From positions 62,001-126,000 of the forward strand of contig JANXTS010000052.1 in assembly GCA_025352265.1 (NCBI GenBank): a stretch of DNA of 64,000 bases, written 5' to 3'. The stretch's first letter is position 1. Each line of letters starts with the position of its first letter. Shown one piece after another: positions 8,549 through 18,251 of this stretch. The stretch is from Variovorax sp. (GTDB lineage: Bacteria; Pseudomonadota; Gammaproteobacteria; Burkholderiales; Burkholderiaceae_C). The notes beneath the pieces were generated by a model. That model made no database searches. It had not been told where the DNA came from and saw nothing but the letters and a program-made list of their open reading frames with translations. The position numbers and the translations under genes were made by a program.

Positions 8549-8590
8549 TTGTGCTCTCTGGCGTAGCAAGTTAGTATAACATTTGTTATA
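8549..8590 (+). promoter_or_regulatory. Likely promoter and autoregulatory operator of the toxin-antitoxin pair
   Basis: An AT-rich patch in otherwise GC-rich DNA. A perfect inverted repeat TATAAC-ATTT-GTTATA lies at 8575-8590. A -35-like TTGTGC (8549-8554) stands 17 bases from a -10-like TAGTAT (8572-8577) that overlaps the repeat. An operator over the -10 box, 15 bases before the antitoxin ATG, is what autorepressed toxin-antitoxin operons usually show. The repeat is observed; the promoter assignment is inferred. Confidence 0.5.
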
Positions 8591-8604
8591 ACTCAAGGCC
8601 GCCT

Positions 8605-8829
8605 ATGTCTGCACTCAAACTTACTCAGATCGGTAACTCCGTTGGGGTGATCCTGCCAAAAGAATTGCTCGCGCGACTGCAGCTGGGCAAGGGCGACACC
8701 GTATTTTGGACGGAGGCGGCGAACGGTGTGATGTTGACACCGTACAACGCCGAATTCGAGGCGCAAATGACGGCGGCGCGACGCATCATGAAAAAGCGGC
8801 GCGATGTTTTGCGTGAACTTGCCAAATGA
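8605..8829 (+). CDS. AbrB/MazE-family antitoxin
   Basis: 74 residues. The N-terminal half is a swapped-hairpin AbrB/MazE DNA-binding domain (LTQIGNSVGVILPKELLARL, then LGKGDTVFWTEAANGVMLTP). The basic C-terminal helix ([15 protein letters not shown]) would wrap and neutralise the toxin. It overlaps the toxin start by 4 bases (ATGA), giving the coupled antitoxin-first order of type II modules. The protein should bind the palindrome just upstream of its own gene. It is encoded antisense to the ure genes on both sides. Confidence 0.85.
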   Translation: MSALKLTQIGNSVGVILPKELLARLQLGKGDTVFWTEAANGVMLTPYNAEFEAQMTAARRIMKKRRDVLRELAK

Positions 8830-9236
8830 CTTTGGCATTTCCCGACTGGCATTGGCTCGACAGTGCAGTGGCGCACGCTGTCCATGAGGCGCAACTCGCC
8901 GAACATGGAGGCGCCTCCGGCGTACGCGATGAAAATCTGCTCGCGTCGGCGCTCGCGCGGCCACAGCAACTGGCCAACTACGAAAGTCCGGACGTCGCTG
9001 CGATCGCTGCCAGGTATGGCTTCGGCATTGCTCGTAACCATCCATTCATTGACGGCAACAAACGAACGGCCTTCGTCGCGGTCGAACTGTTTCTCTTGCT
9101 GAATCGCTTCGAGTTGATGGCGCCCGATGCCGAATGCGTACTTACGATGCTCGACCTCGCTTCCGGCGTTTTGGATGAGCCGAGTTTCGCTTCGTGGATT
9201 CGTCGGCATATTCAAGAAGCTTCTGCTTCAGAATAA
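8826..9236 (+). CDS. Fic/Doc-family toxin (death-on-curing type)
   Basis: 136 residues. The Fic/Doc active-site motif HPFIDGNKR is intact at residues 72-80, and the N-terminal [12 protein letters not shown] block is typical of Doc-type proteins. Doc toxins phosphorylate or otherwise modify EF-Tu and block translation until the antitoxin neutralises them; that role is family knowledge. The antitoxin here is AbrB/MazE-like, not the classic Phd. The gene's last 9 bases overlap the 3' end of ureC on the opposite strand, so the two genes converge. The module looks complete and functional. Confidence 0.88.
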   Translation: MTLAFPDWHWLDSAVAHAVHEAQLAEHGGASGVRDENLLASALARPQQLANYESPDVAAIAARYGFGIARNHPFIDGNKRTAFVAVELFLLLNRFELMAPDAECVLTMLDLASGVLDEPSFASWIRRHIQEASASE

Positions 9237-10970
9237 AAAATACCGCTGCGTCAGCGGCAACGAAGTCGCCGGCTCGCACACCAGCAACTGGCCGTCTGCA
9301 CGTACCGCATAGGTCTGCGGATCGATCTCCATCTTGGGCGTCAGCCCGTTGTGGACCATGTGCTTCTTGCGGATGCCGCGCACGTTCTTTATCGCGACCA
9401 GCGTCTTGTGCAGACCGTACTTCTCGCCGATGCCCGCGGCCAATCCGGCCTGCGAAACGAAGGTGAGCGAGCTCTTGTGCAGCGAGCCACCGTACGCGCC
9501 GAACATCGGCCGATAGTGCACGGGTTGGGGTGTCGGGATCGACGCGTTCGGGTCGCCCATCGCGGCCATGGCGATGGTGCCGCCCTTGATGATGGTGAAC
9601 GGCTTCACGCCGAAGAATGCCGGCTTCCACACCACCAGGTCGGCCCACTTGCCGACCTCGATGCTGCCCACTTCGTGTGCGATGCCGTGCGCGATGGCGG
9701 GGTTGATCGTGTACTTGGCGATGTAGCGCTTGGCGCGAAAGTTGTCGTTGCGCTGCAGCGTTTCGATCAGTTCGCCTTGACTCGAAGGTGCCAGCCAGCC
9801 GCGCTGCGCCTTCATCTTGTGTGCCGTCTGCCAGGTGCGGATGATGACTTCGCCGACGCGACCCATTGCCTGGCTGTCGCTGCTCATCATGCTGATGGCG
9901 CCAAGGTCATGCAGGATGTCTTCGGCTGCGATGGTTTCCTTGCGGATGCGCGACTCGGCGAAGGCGAGGTCTTCGGCGATGGCTGGGTTCAGGTGATGGC
10001 ACACCATCAGCATGTCGACGTGCTCGTCGAGCGTGTTGACCGTGTACGGCATCGTCGGGTTGGTCGAGGAAGGCAAGAAGTTTTCTTCACCCACCACACG
10101 CAAGATGTCCGGTGCATGACCGCCGCCCGCGCCTTCGGTATGAAAGGCGCAGATGCCGCGCCCGCCGACCGCCGCGATGGTGTTCTCGACAAAGCCCGAC
10201 TCGTTCAGCGTGTCGGAATGGATCGCCACCTGCGTGTCGGTGGCGTCGGCTACGTCCAGGCAATTGCTGATGGCGGCGGGCGTCGTGCCCCAGTCTTCGT
10301 GCAGCTTCAGGCCGATCACGCCGGCGTTGATTTGCTCGTGCAGCGCGTCGGGCAGGCTGGCGTTGCCCTTGCCCAGAAAGCCGAGGTTCATCGGGAACGC
10401 GTCAGCTGCCTGGAGCATGCGTTCGATGTGCCACGGGCCGGGCGTCGCGGTCGTCGCGAAGGTACCGGTCGCGGGGCCGGTGCCGCCGCCGAGCATGGTT
10501 GTCACGCCGGATGTCAGCGCCTCTTCGATCTGCTGCGGCGCGATGAAATGAATGTGGCTGTCGATGCCGCCCGCAGTCACAATGCCGCCCTCGCAACTGA
10601 TGACTTCGGTGCCTGGCCCGATCACGATGTCGACACCCGGCTGCACGTCCGGATTACCCGCCTTGCCAATGGCGACGATGCGGCCGCCCTTCAACCCGAT
10701 GTCGGCCTTGACGATGCCCCAGTGGTCGAGGATCAACGCGTTGGTCATGACCGTGTCGACGGCACCTTCGGCTCGCGATCTTTGCGATTGCGCCATGCCG
10801 TCGCGGATCGTCTTGCCCCCGCCGAACTTCACTTCTTCGCCATAAGCACCAGCTCGCAGCGTGTAGTCGGCCTCGACTTCGACGATGAGGTCGGTGTCGG
10901 CGAGCCGCACGCGATCGCCCACGGTAGGGCCGAAGATTTCCGCATAGGCGCGGCGTCCGATCGTTGCCAT
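9228..10970 (-). CDS. ureC: Urease alpha (catalytic) subunit
   Basis: 580 residues, slightly longer than the usual 567-572. Urease hydrolyses urea to ammonia and carbamate in the cytoplasm. All nickel-centre residues are present: His139 and His141 (SHIHF), the carbamylated Lys222 (GLKLHEDWG), His251, His277 and Asp365. The flap Cys324 and catalytic His325 sit in [15 protein letters not shown]. These are offset by five from the Klebsiella numbering. The ATG follows the ureB stop directly. The 3' end overlaps the antisense toxin gene by 9 bases, and the usual next gene ureE is about 1.2 kb further on because of the insert. The enzyme itself looks intact. Confidence 0.98.
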   Translation of the reverse strand: MATIGRRAYAEIFGPTVGDRVRLADTDLIVEVEADYTLRAGAYGEEVKFGGGKTIRDGMAQSQRSRAEGAVDTVMTNALILDHWGIVKADIGLKGGRIVAIGKAGNPDVQPGVDIVIGPGTEVISCEGGIVTAGGIDSHIHFIAPQQIEEALTSGVTTMLGGGTGPATGTFATTATPGPWHIERMLQAADAFPMNLGFLGKGNASLPDALHEQINAGVIGLKLHEDWGTTPAAISNCLDVADATDTQVAIHSDTLNESGFVENTIAAVGGRGICAFHTEGAGGGHAPDILRVVGEENFLPSSTNPTMPYTVNTLDEHVDMLMVCHHLNPAIAEDLAFAESRIRKETIAAEDILHDLGAISMMSSDSQAMGRVGEVIIRTWQTAHKMKAQRGWLAPSSQGELIETLQRNDNFRAKRYIAKYTINPAIAHGIAHEVGSIEVGKWADLVVWKPAFFGVKPFTIIKGGTIAMAAMGDPNASIPTPQPVHYRPMFGAYGGSLHKSSLTFVSQAGLAAGIGEKYGLHKTLVAIKNVRGIRKKHMVHNGLTPKMEIDPQTYAVRADGQLLVCEPATSLPLTQRYFLF

Positions 10971-11276
10971 CTAGAGTTTTCCTTGCACCAGGCCACGAAA
11001 GCCGTAGACCACGCGGTCGCCGGCGAAGTCGACCAATTCGACCGTGCGCTGCTGGCCCGGCTCGAAACGAACCGCCGTGCCCGACGCGATGTTCAGCCGC
11101 ATGCCGCGCGCCGCTTCTCGGTCGAAGCCTAGTGCGCCGTTGGTCTCGGCGAAGTGATAGTGAGAGCCGACCTGGATCGGCCGGTCTGCGGTGTTCTGCA
11201 CGATGAGCGTCAGCGTGCGCCGGCCGCTATTGAGTTCGTGGTCACCTTCGTCGGTGAAAAGTTCGCCGGGGATCAT
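10971..11276 (-). CDS. ureB: Urease beta subunit
   Basis: 101 residues, the normal length. The protein starts MIPGELF and contains the family blocks [20 protein letters not shown] and [17 protein letters not shown]. The beta subunit packs against UreC and UreA in the (abc)3 holoenzyme and has no catalytic residues of its own. It is adjacent to ureC, with no gap, and 13 bases downstream of the truncated ureJ frame. Confidence 0.97.
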   Translation of the reverse strand: MIPGELFTDEGDHELNSGRRTLTLIVQNTADRPIQVGSHYHFAETNGALGFDREAARGMRLNIASGTAVRFEPGQQRTVELVDFAGDRVVYGFRGLVQGKL

Positions 11277-11289
11277 TCGAAGGCTCCTG

Positions 11290-11475
11290 TCAGGCGGCTT
11301 GCACGAGCAGCGCGGCGCCGAGCGCCACTACGGCGGCACCGGCGACGCGCGGCAGCCAGACATTGCCGCGACGCAGCGCCCAACCGACGGCGATGCCGGC
11401 CAGGTGCAGCAGCACCGTCGCGCCCACCATGCCGATGAGCTTCGGAGAAAGCGAAAACAGGGGAGCGTTGCGCAT
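11290..11475 (-). pseudogene. ureJ: Truncated UreJ/HupE: C-terminal third only
   Basis: 61 residues that match only the last part of HupE/UreJ nickel permeases (GATVLLHLAGIAVGWALRR, then a final helix ending ALLVQAA). Full UreJ proteins have about 190-200 residues and six helices, with the metal-binding HPxxxxDH region at the N-terminus, which is missing here. A GAGGA ribosome binding site lies about 11 bases before the ATG, so a two-helix peptide could still be made. Position between ureA and ureB is a normal site for a small HupE/UreJ gene in related clusters (from memory). I infer a deletion relic, possibly expressed. Confidence 0.6.
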
Positions 11476-11515
11476 GAAAAGTGGTCCTCGTGATGGTCGA
11501 TGTGGTCGTCGGGCT

Positions 11516-11818
11516 TCAAACGATCGGCTGGTGCACCGTCACCAGCTTGGTTCCGTCAGGAAAGGTCGCTTCAACCTGGATATCGGGGATCATTTCGGCA
11601 ATGCCGTCCATGACGTCGGCACGCGTCAGCACGCTGCGGCCCGCGCTCATCAGCTCGGCCACGCTCTTGCCGTCACGCGCGCCCTCCATGACGGCGGCGG
11701 AGATGAGCGCGATGGCCTCGGGGTAGTTGAGCTTCAGTCCCCGAGCCTGCCGCCTTTCGGCCAGCAGGGCGGCAGTGAAGATCAGCAACTTGTCTTTTTC
11801 GCGCGGAGTGAGTTCCAT
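11516..11818 (-). CDS. ureA: Urease gamma subunit
   Basis: 100 residues from the ATG at 11818 ([20 protein letters not shown]), the universal UreA start; a longer TTG-started reading exists but is not family-like. Conserved blocks [23 protein letters not shown] (split around residue 35-57) and EVQVEATF-like [17 protein letters not shown] are present. It is the first structural gene of the cluster. No Shine-Dalgarno sequence is visible before the ATG. A TTGCAA/CATAAT promoter-like pair with 15-base spacing ends only 9 bases before it, so a very short leader is possible. ureD, which normally precedes or accompanies ureA, is absent. Confidence 0.97.
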   Translation of the reverse strand: MELTPREKDKLLIFTAALLAERRQARGLKLNYPEAIALISAAVMEGARDGKSVAELMSAGRSVLTRADVMDGIAEMIPDIQVEATFPDGTKLVTVHQPIV

Positions 11819-11913
11819 GATCGGGGCATTATGAGCAACGGGTGAGCGTTGCAACAGTCATGCCGTCTCTCGAATACGCCCACGTCGTGGCATGAAATCT
11901 GCACCGGAAAGAT
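11819..11913. promoter_or_regulatory. Divergent control region between ureA and the permease-kinase gene
   Basis: Only 95 bases separate the two divergent genes. I see a perfect 8-base palindrome GTTGCAAC (11848-11855) and a longer inverted repeat, TCATGCC (11858-11864) with GGCATGA (11889-11895), spaced by 24 bases. A minus-strand -10-like CATAAT (11828-11833) and -35-like TTGCAA (11849-11854) could serve ureA. These are plausible sites for the LuxR-type regulator encoded next door; binding is inference. Confidence 0.4.
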
Positions 11914-14900
11914 GTGCACCAGAACCGCGTTACGCCCCCAGCCCAAGACGAAGCACCCCAGCGCATCGTCAAGGTGCGGCGCGACTACAACAGCTGGGTC
12001 GCGAGCGAAACGCTGGAAGACTATGCGCTGCGCTACACGCCGCAGCGCTTTCGCAAGTGGTCCGAGTGGCGGGTCGCCAACACGGCCTTCGGCGCCGCGT
12101 CGTTCCTGATCCTGGAGGCGGTCGGCGCCACGCTGCTGGTTCAGTACGGGTTTGCCAACGCGTTCTGGGCCATCCTGGTGACCGGGCTCATCATCTTTTT
12201 GGCCGGCTTGCCGATCAGTGTCTATGCGGCGCGCTACGGCGTCGACATGGACCTGCTCACTCGCGGCGCCGGCTTCGGCTACATCGGCTCCACGCTTACC
12301 TCACTCATCTACGCGTCGTTCACTTTCATCTTCTTCGCGCTCGAAGCAGCGGTGATGGCGTATGCGCTCGAACTCGCGCTGGGCATCCCGCCGGTATGGG
12401 GTTACCTCATCTGCGCGCTGGTGGTGATCCCGCTGGTGACGCACGGCGTCTCGGCCATCAGCCGCTTGCAACTGTGGTCGCAGCCGATCTGGCTGCTGAT
12501 GCTGGTCGTGCCGTTCTGCTTCGTCGTGGTGCGCGATCCGGGTGCCTTTGCCGGAATTGCGCACTACAGCGGGGAGAAAGGCGGCTCCGCTGGCTTCGAC
12601 CTGCGCCTCTTTGGTGCGGCATTGACGGTTGGCATCGCGCTCATCACGCAGATGGGCGAGCAGGCCGACTACCTGCGCTTCATGCCGGAACGCACCGCGG
12701 CAACACGCGTGCGCTGGTGGGCCGGCGTCTTGGCCGGCGGACCGGGTTGGGTCATCCTCGGCGTCGTCAAGATGCTCGGCGGCGCACTGCTGGCGTATCT
12801 GGCGATCACGCACATGGTGCCGACCGACCGCGCTGTCGATCCCAACCAGATGTACTTGGCTGCGTACGAATACGTCTTCCCCGACTACAGCTGGGCCGTC
12901 GCGGCCACCGCACTGTTCGTGGTGATCTCGCAGTTGAAGATCAACGTCACCAACGCGTATGCAGGCTCGCTGGCCTGGAGCAATTTTTTCTCGCGCGTCA
13001 CGCACAGCCATCCGGGGCGTGTGGTGTGGGTCGTGTTCAACGCGCTGATCGCATTCATGCTGATGGAGATGAACGTTTTCGAGGCGCTGGGCGACGTGCT
13101 CGGGCTCTACGCCAACATCGCCATCGCCTGGATGATGGCGGTCGTCGCCGACCTGGTCATCAACAAGCCGCTCGGCCTGTCGCCGCCCGGCATCGAATTC
13201 AAGCGCGCGCATCTGTGGGACATCAACCCCGTGGGCGTGGGTGCGATGGCGTTGGCCTCGATCCTGTCGATCACGGCGTACCTCGGATTTTTCGGGCCGA
13301 TGGCGCAGGCGTTTTCAGCGCTGATCGCGCTCGGCACGGCGCTGGTGACATCGCCTTCGATCGCGTGGGCGACCGGCGGCAAGTACTACATCGCCCGCAC
13401 CTCCAACGAGAGCGGCGCCGCATTGTTCGCGCCTGCGCCGGGCGCCCGGTCGGTGCGATGGGCGCGGGTCGAGACCGAAGTCGGAACCTACCAGCGGCTT
13501 GCCGTGCAGCGCTGCGTGATCTGCGAGCGCGAGTACGAGGGCCCCGACATGGCGCATTGCCCGGCGTACCAAGGGGCGATCTGCTCGCTGTGTTGCACGC
13601 TCGATGCGCGCTGCGGCGACTTGTGCAAGCCCCAGGCCGGCCTGTCGGCGCAGTGGTCGTCGGTGCTGCGATGGCTGCTGCCCAAGCGCAGCTGGCGCTA
13701 CCTCGACACCGGGCTCGGCCACTTCCTGCTGTTGATGCTGATCATCGTGCCGCTGCTGGCGATCGTCTTCGGCGTGCTCTACACGCAAGAGTTACGTGCG
13801 CTGGCCGAAGGCACGCTCCAGACCATGACGCTCACCGAAACGGTAGGCGCACAGGCCGCACTGCGTTCAGGCTTTTCGAAGGTCTACATGGCGCTGCTGG
13901 TGCTGGCCGGCATCGTGGCCTGGTGGCTGGTGCTGGCGCACCAGAGCCGCAAGGTGGCGCAGGAAGAATCGAACCGGCAGACGCATTTGCTGGTGCGCGA
14001 AATCGCGCTGCACCACGAGACCGACCGTGCCCTGCAAGCCGCCAAGCAGGCCGCCGACGAGGCACGAGAAATCGCCGAGCAGGCCAAGCGCGCTGCCGAT
14101 CAGGCCAACCAGGCCAAAAGCCGGTACATCAGCGCCATCAGCCACGAGTTGCGCACGCCGCTGAACAGCATCCTGGGCTATGCGCAGCTGATGGGCGAAG
14201 ACGCATCGGTGCCACCGCATCGGCAGCAGGCCGTGGCGGTCATCAAGCGCGGCGGCGAGCATTTGCTGTCGCTCATCGAAGGCACGCTCGACATCGCCCA
14301 CATCGAGGCCGGCAAGCTGACGCTGCACGCGCGGCCGATGCACTTCGCCGATTCGTTGCGCGAGCTGGCCGACATGTTCGAGCTGCAGGCCGAAGAGAAG
14401 GGCCTGGCCTTCGTTTTCGAGCCTGCCGATGGCTTGCCCGAAGTGGTCCGTGCCGACGAAAAGCGGGTGCGACAGATCCTCATCAACCTGCTCGGCAACG
14501 CCATCAAGTTCACCGCATCGGGCCAGGTCACGTTGCGGCTGGCGCATGCCCGCGAGTTTGCGACCATCGAGATCGAAGACACCGGCCCGGGCATGGCAGC
14601 CGAAGACATCGAGCGCATTTTCGAGCCGTTTTCGCGGGGGGCTTCGGGTGGCAACCCGGCCACATCAGCAGGCGGCGGTGGCAGCAACGTCGGCAGCAGT
14701 TCGGCGCCGGGCGCTGGCCTCGGCCTCACCATCGCCAAGATGCTGACCGACCTGATGGGAGGCGAGATGCAGGTGCAGAGCAGGCCGGGCGTCGGCTCGA
14801 TCTTCCGCGTTCGACTGTTCCTGCCGCGCGTGCACGAGGCACTGGCCGGCCCGCGCCGTGCGCAGTTGCCGGCACCTGTGCCGCGTGTGCGCCGTGGCTA

Positions 14901-15509
14901 CGAAGGCGAGCGCCGCCGCCTGCTGGTGGTCGACAACGAAGAGGCCGATCGCGAATTGCTCGTGCAGGTGCTGACGCCGCTCGGCTTCGAACTGCGCGTC
15001 GCCGCCAGCGGCCACGATGCGCTCGACCTGCTCGCTGCCGGCTACCGACCCGATGCGATGTTCGTCGACCTGGCGATGCCCGGCATCGACGGCTGGGAGA
15101 CGATTCGTCGTGCTCGCAAGCTAGGGCTCTTGCACACGGTGATCGCCATCGTCTCGGCCAACGCGTTCGACAAACGGCTGGACAACGACGTCGGCATCAC
15201 GCCCGAAGACTTCTTCGTGAAGCCGGTGCGACATAGCGAGTTGCTCGACTGGCTGGAGCGGAGGCTCGTATTGCAATGGACCGCGACCGCAGCCGACCCG
15301 CCCGTGCGAGCCGCAGACGAAGCGCTGATCTTGGTTCGCCCCGCGCCCGAACGTTTGCGCGCACTGGAACAAGCAGTCGGGCTGGGTTACTTTCGCGGCA
15401 TCATGAATCAGTTGGACGACATCGATGCCGAGGAGCCCGAGTGCGCTGCCTGGACCGATGCGCAACGTGCCCTGGCGCGTCAGTTCCGGTTCGAAGCGAT
15501 GGATTGCAA

Positions 15510-15513
<4 letters not shown>
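11914..15513 (+). CDS. NCS1-type permease fused to sensor histidine kinase and receiver
   Basis: 1199 residues from a GTG start at 11914 (GGAAAG just upstream). Residues about 50-505 form a 12-helix permease like the NCS1 purine/cytosine/hydantoin transporters. Residues 534-571 hold a cluster of eight cysteines (C534xxC537, C549, C557xxC560C561, C567, C571), possibly a metal site. Two more helices follow (about 600-680), then a coiled coil rich in Ala/Glu/Lys. The kinase H-box has His744 (ISHELRTPLNSI); the ATPase domain has LGNAIKFT, EDTGPGM and GAGLGLTIAK, with a Gly/Ser-rich insert before the last. A receiver domain (about 1000-1120) carries Asp1052 (FVDLAMPG). The architecture suggests a transceptor sensing a nitrogen compound it binds or transports. 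The gene overlaps the next by 4 bases. Confidence 0.85.
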
Positions 15514-16502
<989 letters not shown>

Positions 16503-16517
16503 GCCGCACTCCTACGG

Positions 16518-16536
16518 CGCCGCTGGCATCGCGGCG
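16518..16536 (+). terminator. Hairpin after the response regulator gene (weak terminator candidate)
   Basis: CGCCGC (16518-16523) and GCGGCG (16531-16536) form a six-base stem with a seven-base loop, 15 bases after the stop. No U-tract follows, so it may only stabilise the 3' end. Confidence 0.3.
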
Positions 16537-16633
16537 TCACTGGCGTGCCGTTTGAGCCCAATAGAATCCGGCCCTTCGTCCAGATGGGCGCAACGACGGC
16601 GCGCCAAGACGCGGTCGATTTGGGAGGGCCGCC

Positions 16634-17317
16634 ATGAGAAAAAGATGCAGCATCAAACGAAGCATGAGCCTGGCCGGTGTGGCGTTGCTGCGCGCCGGCG
16701 GTGCACTTGCGGGTGGCCACCTGGACGTCGACGACGCGGGCACGCTCGATCCAGGTCAGTGCCTTGTTGAAACCTGGGGCGGTCGCGCTGGCGCAGTGCC
16801 GGTCACCGTATTGCATGTTGGGCCGACATGTCGTGTCGGGCCGGTCGAGCTGGGCGTCAATCTCGATCGCGCGTCGAACCCCGGCACCTACTACATCGGT
16901 CCCCAAGTCAAGTGGACCTGGTTTGGCCGGGAGGCGGATGCGCGCTTCAGTGGTGCCGTGTCGGCCAACATAACCTTCGACCGCACCGACCACGGCAAGC
17001 CGGGACGGCAGCTGGTATTTCCGTTCACGCTGGTTGCGACCCCCGATTGGCAGATTCACGCAAACATCGGTGCCGACTGGGCGCCCGTCACCGGTGAACG
17101 CACGCTGCGCCGAGGCCTTGGCACGGAGTGGGCACTGAGCGAAAAGGTGTCGTTGCTCGCAGAACGCAACCGCGCATTCGACGCGTGGACCACGCGCGTT
17201 GGTGCACGCTTCAACTTCTCGCCGCTCATCAGCCTCGACGTGACGAGCTCGCGTACGGGGCCCGACCAGGCACGCGGCTTCTATGTCGGGTTAAATCACG
17301 AATTCAAGCGGCCCTGA
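16634..17317 (+). CDS. Exported outer-membrane-like beta protein, unknown function
   Basis: 227 residues. A basic N-terminus and hydrophobic stretch (residues 1 to about 26, ending ALA) form a signal peptide. The ATG at 16634 follows a good GGGAGG site. The mature protein starts GGHLDVDDAGTLDPGQCLVE, similar to the opening of several predicted outer-membrane proteins. It alternates short polar and hydrophobic beta-like segments, ending RGFYVGLNHEFKRP with an aromatic near the terminus, as in small beta-barrels. Two cysteines are visible (in GQCLVE and GPTCRVG). It stands alone between the two-component genes and an oxidoreductase gene 37 bases downstream. Export is well supported; the barrel is likely. 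Confidence 0.55.
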   Translation: MRKRCSIKRSMSLAGVALLRAGGALAGGHLDVDDAGTLDPGQCLVETWGGRAGAVPVTVLHVGPTCRVGPVELGVNLDRASNPGTYYIGPQVKWTWFGREADARFSGAVSANITFDRTDHGKPGRQLVFPFTLVATPDWQIHANIGADWAPVTGERTLRRGLGTEWALSEKVSLLAERNRAFDAWTTRVGARFNFSPLISLDVTSSRTGPDQARGFYVGLNHEFKRP

Positions 17318-17354
17318 ACACGCACTATCCCAACCCAATTTCTGGAGACGACAA

Positions 17355-18251
17355 ATGAAGAAGATCGGAATGATCGGCATCGGCATGATGGGCCACGGCA
17401 TCGCGAGCAATATCGTGAAACATGGCTACTCGCTGGCGGTGCTGGAGCACGCTGGCAACCAGCCGCTCGATGCGCTGAAGGCAGCAGGCGTTACGACGTA
17501 CGGCAAGGCGCGTGACCTCGCGGCGGCGGTCGACATCGTCATCCTCTGCGTGACCGGATCGCCGCAGGTCGAGGCGGTGCTGATGGGCGACGATGGGGTG
17601 CTGCAGGGCCTGCAAGGCCGTAAATCAGGCACCGTAATCATCGACTGCTCCACTGCGATTCCTGCCTCGACCGAGCGTTTGGCGAAGCTGGTAGTTGAAG
17701 CCGGCGGCCGCTTCCTCGATTCACCGATGACTCGCACGCCGAAGGAAGCTGCCGAGGGAAGACTCAATCTGCTGGTCGGTGGCGACGCAGCGCTGTTCGA
17801 GGAATGCAAGCCGCTCTTGGCCTGCTTCGCGGAGAACATCACCCACGCCGGACCGGTTGGTGCCGGCCATCGCATGAAGCTGCTGCACAACTACGTATCG
17901 CTCGGCTTCGTCGGCCTGTTGGCCGAAGCGGCTGCGTGCGCCGAGCGTTCCGGCGTGGCTCCCGAGGTGTTGGTCGATGTGCTGGCAAAGGGCGGTGGTG
18001 GCGGTCTGGCGCTCGAGCGCATGAAGCCGTACATCCTGTCGCGCGATCCGTCGGGTCTGCGTTTTTTCATGTCGAACGCGGCCAAGGATCTGGGCTACTA
18101 CACGGCGATGGCAGGGGACATCGGTGCGGCGCGTGCCATTGCCGAAGGGGTGCACGACACATACGAGCGCGCGCTGCGTGAAGGCGATCCGCAGGCGCTG
18201 GTGCCCGAGCTGGTCAGCTTGCTGGCTAAGAACGGCGACGGCGCAATCTAG
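17355..18251 (+). CDS. NAD(P)-dependent oxidoreductase, 3-hydroxyisobutyrate dehydrogenase family
   Basis: 298 residues. The N-terminal Rossmann fold has the dinucleotide motif GIGMMGHGIA. The substrate region has DSPMTRTPKEAAEGRLNLLVGG, close to the family D-x-P-V-S-G pattern but with MTRT replacing the usual SG residues. The catalytic lysine Lys175 and nearby Asn179 are in GHRMKLLHNY. The family oxidises beta-hydroxyacids to aldehydes or keto acids with NAD(P)+; the substrate here cannot be told. An GGAGACGACA region upstream holds the ribosome binding site. Its stop overlaps the recJ stop by 4 bases on the opposite strand. Confidence 0.85.
   Translation: MKKIGMIGIGMMGHGIASNIVKHGYSLAVLEHAGNQPLDALKAAGVTTYGKARDLAAAVDIVILCVTGSPQVEAVLMGDDGVLQGLQGRKSGTVIIDCSTAIPASTERLAKLVVEAGGRFLDSPMTRTPKEAAEGRLNLLVGGDAALFEECKPLLACFAENITHAGPVGAGHRMKLLHNYVSLGFVGLLAEAAACAERSGVAPEVLVDVLAKGGGGGLALERMKPYILSRDPSGLRFFMSNAAKDLGYYTAMAGDIGAARAIAEGVHDTYERALREGDPQALVPELVSLLAKNGDGAI

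Noticed and set aside
11892..15236. Open frame of over 1100 codons shifted against the permease-kinase gene
   Set aside because: Arg/Ala-rich translation with no family match; a shadow of the GC-rich permease-kinase frame, whose domains are unmistakable.
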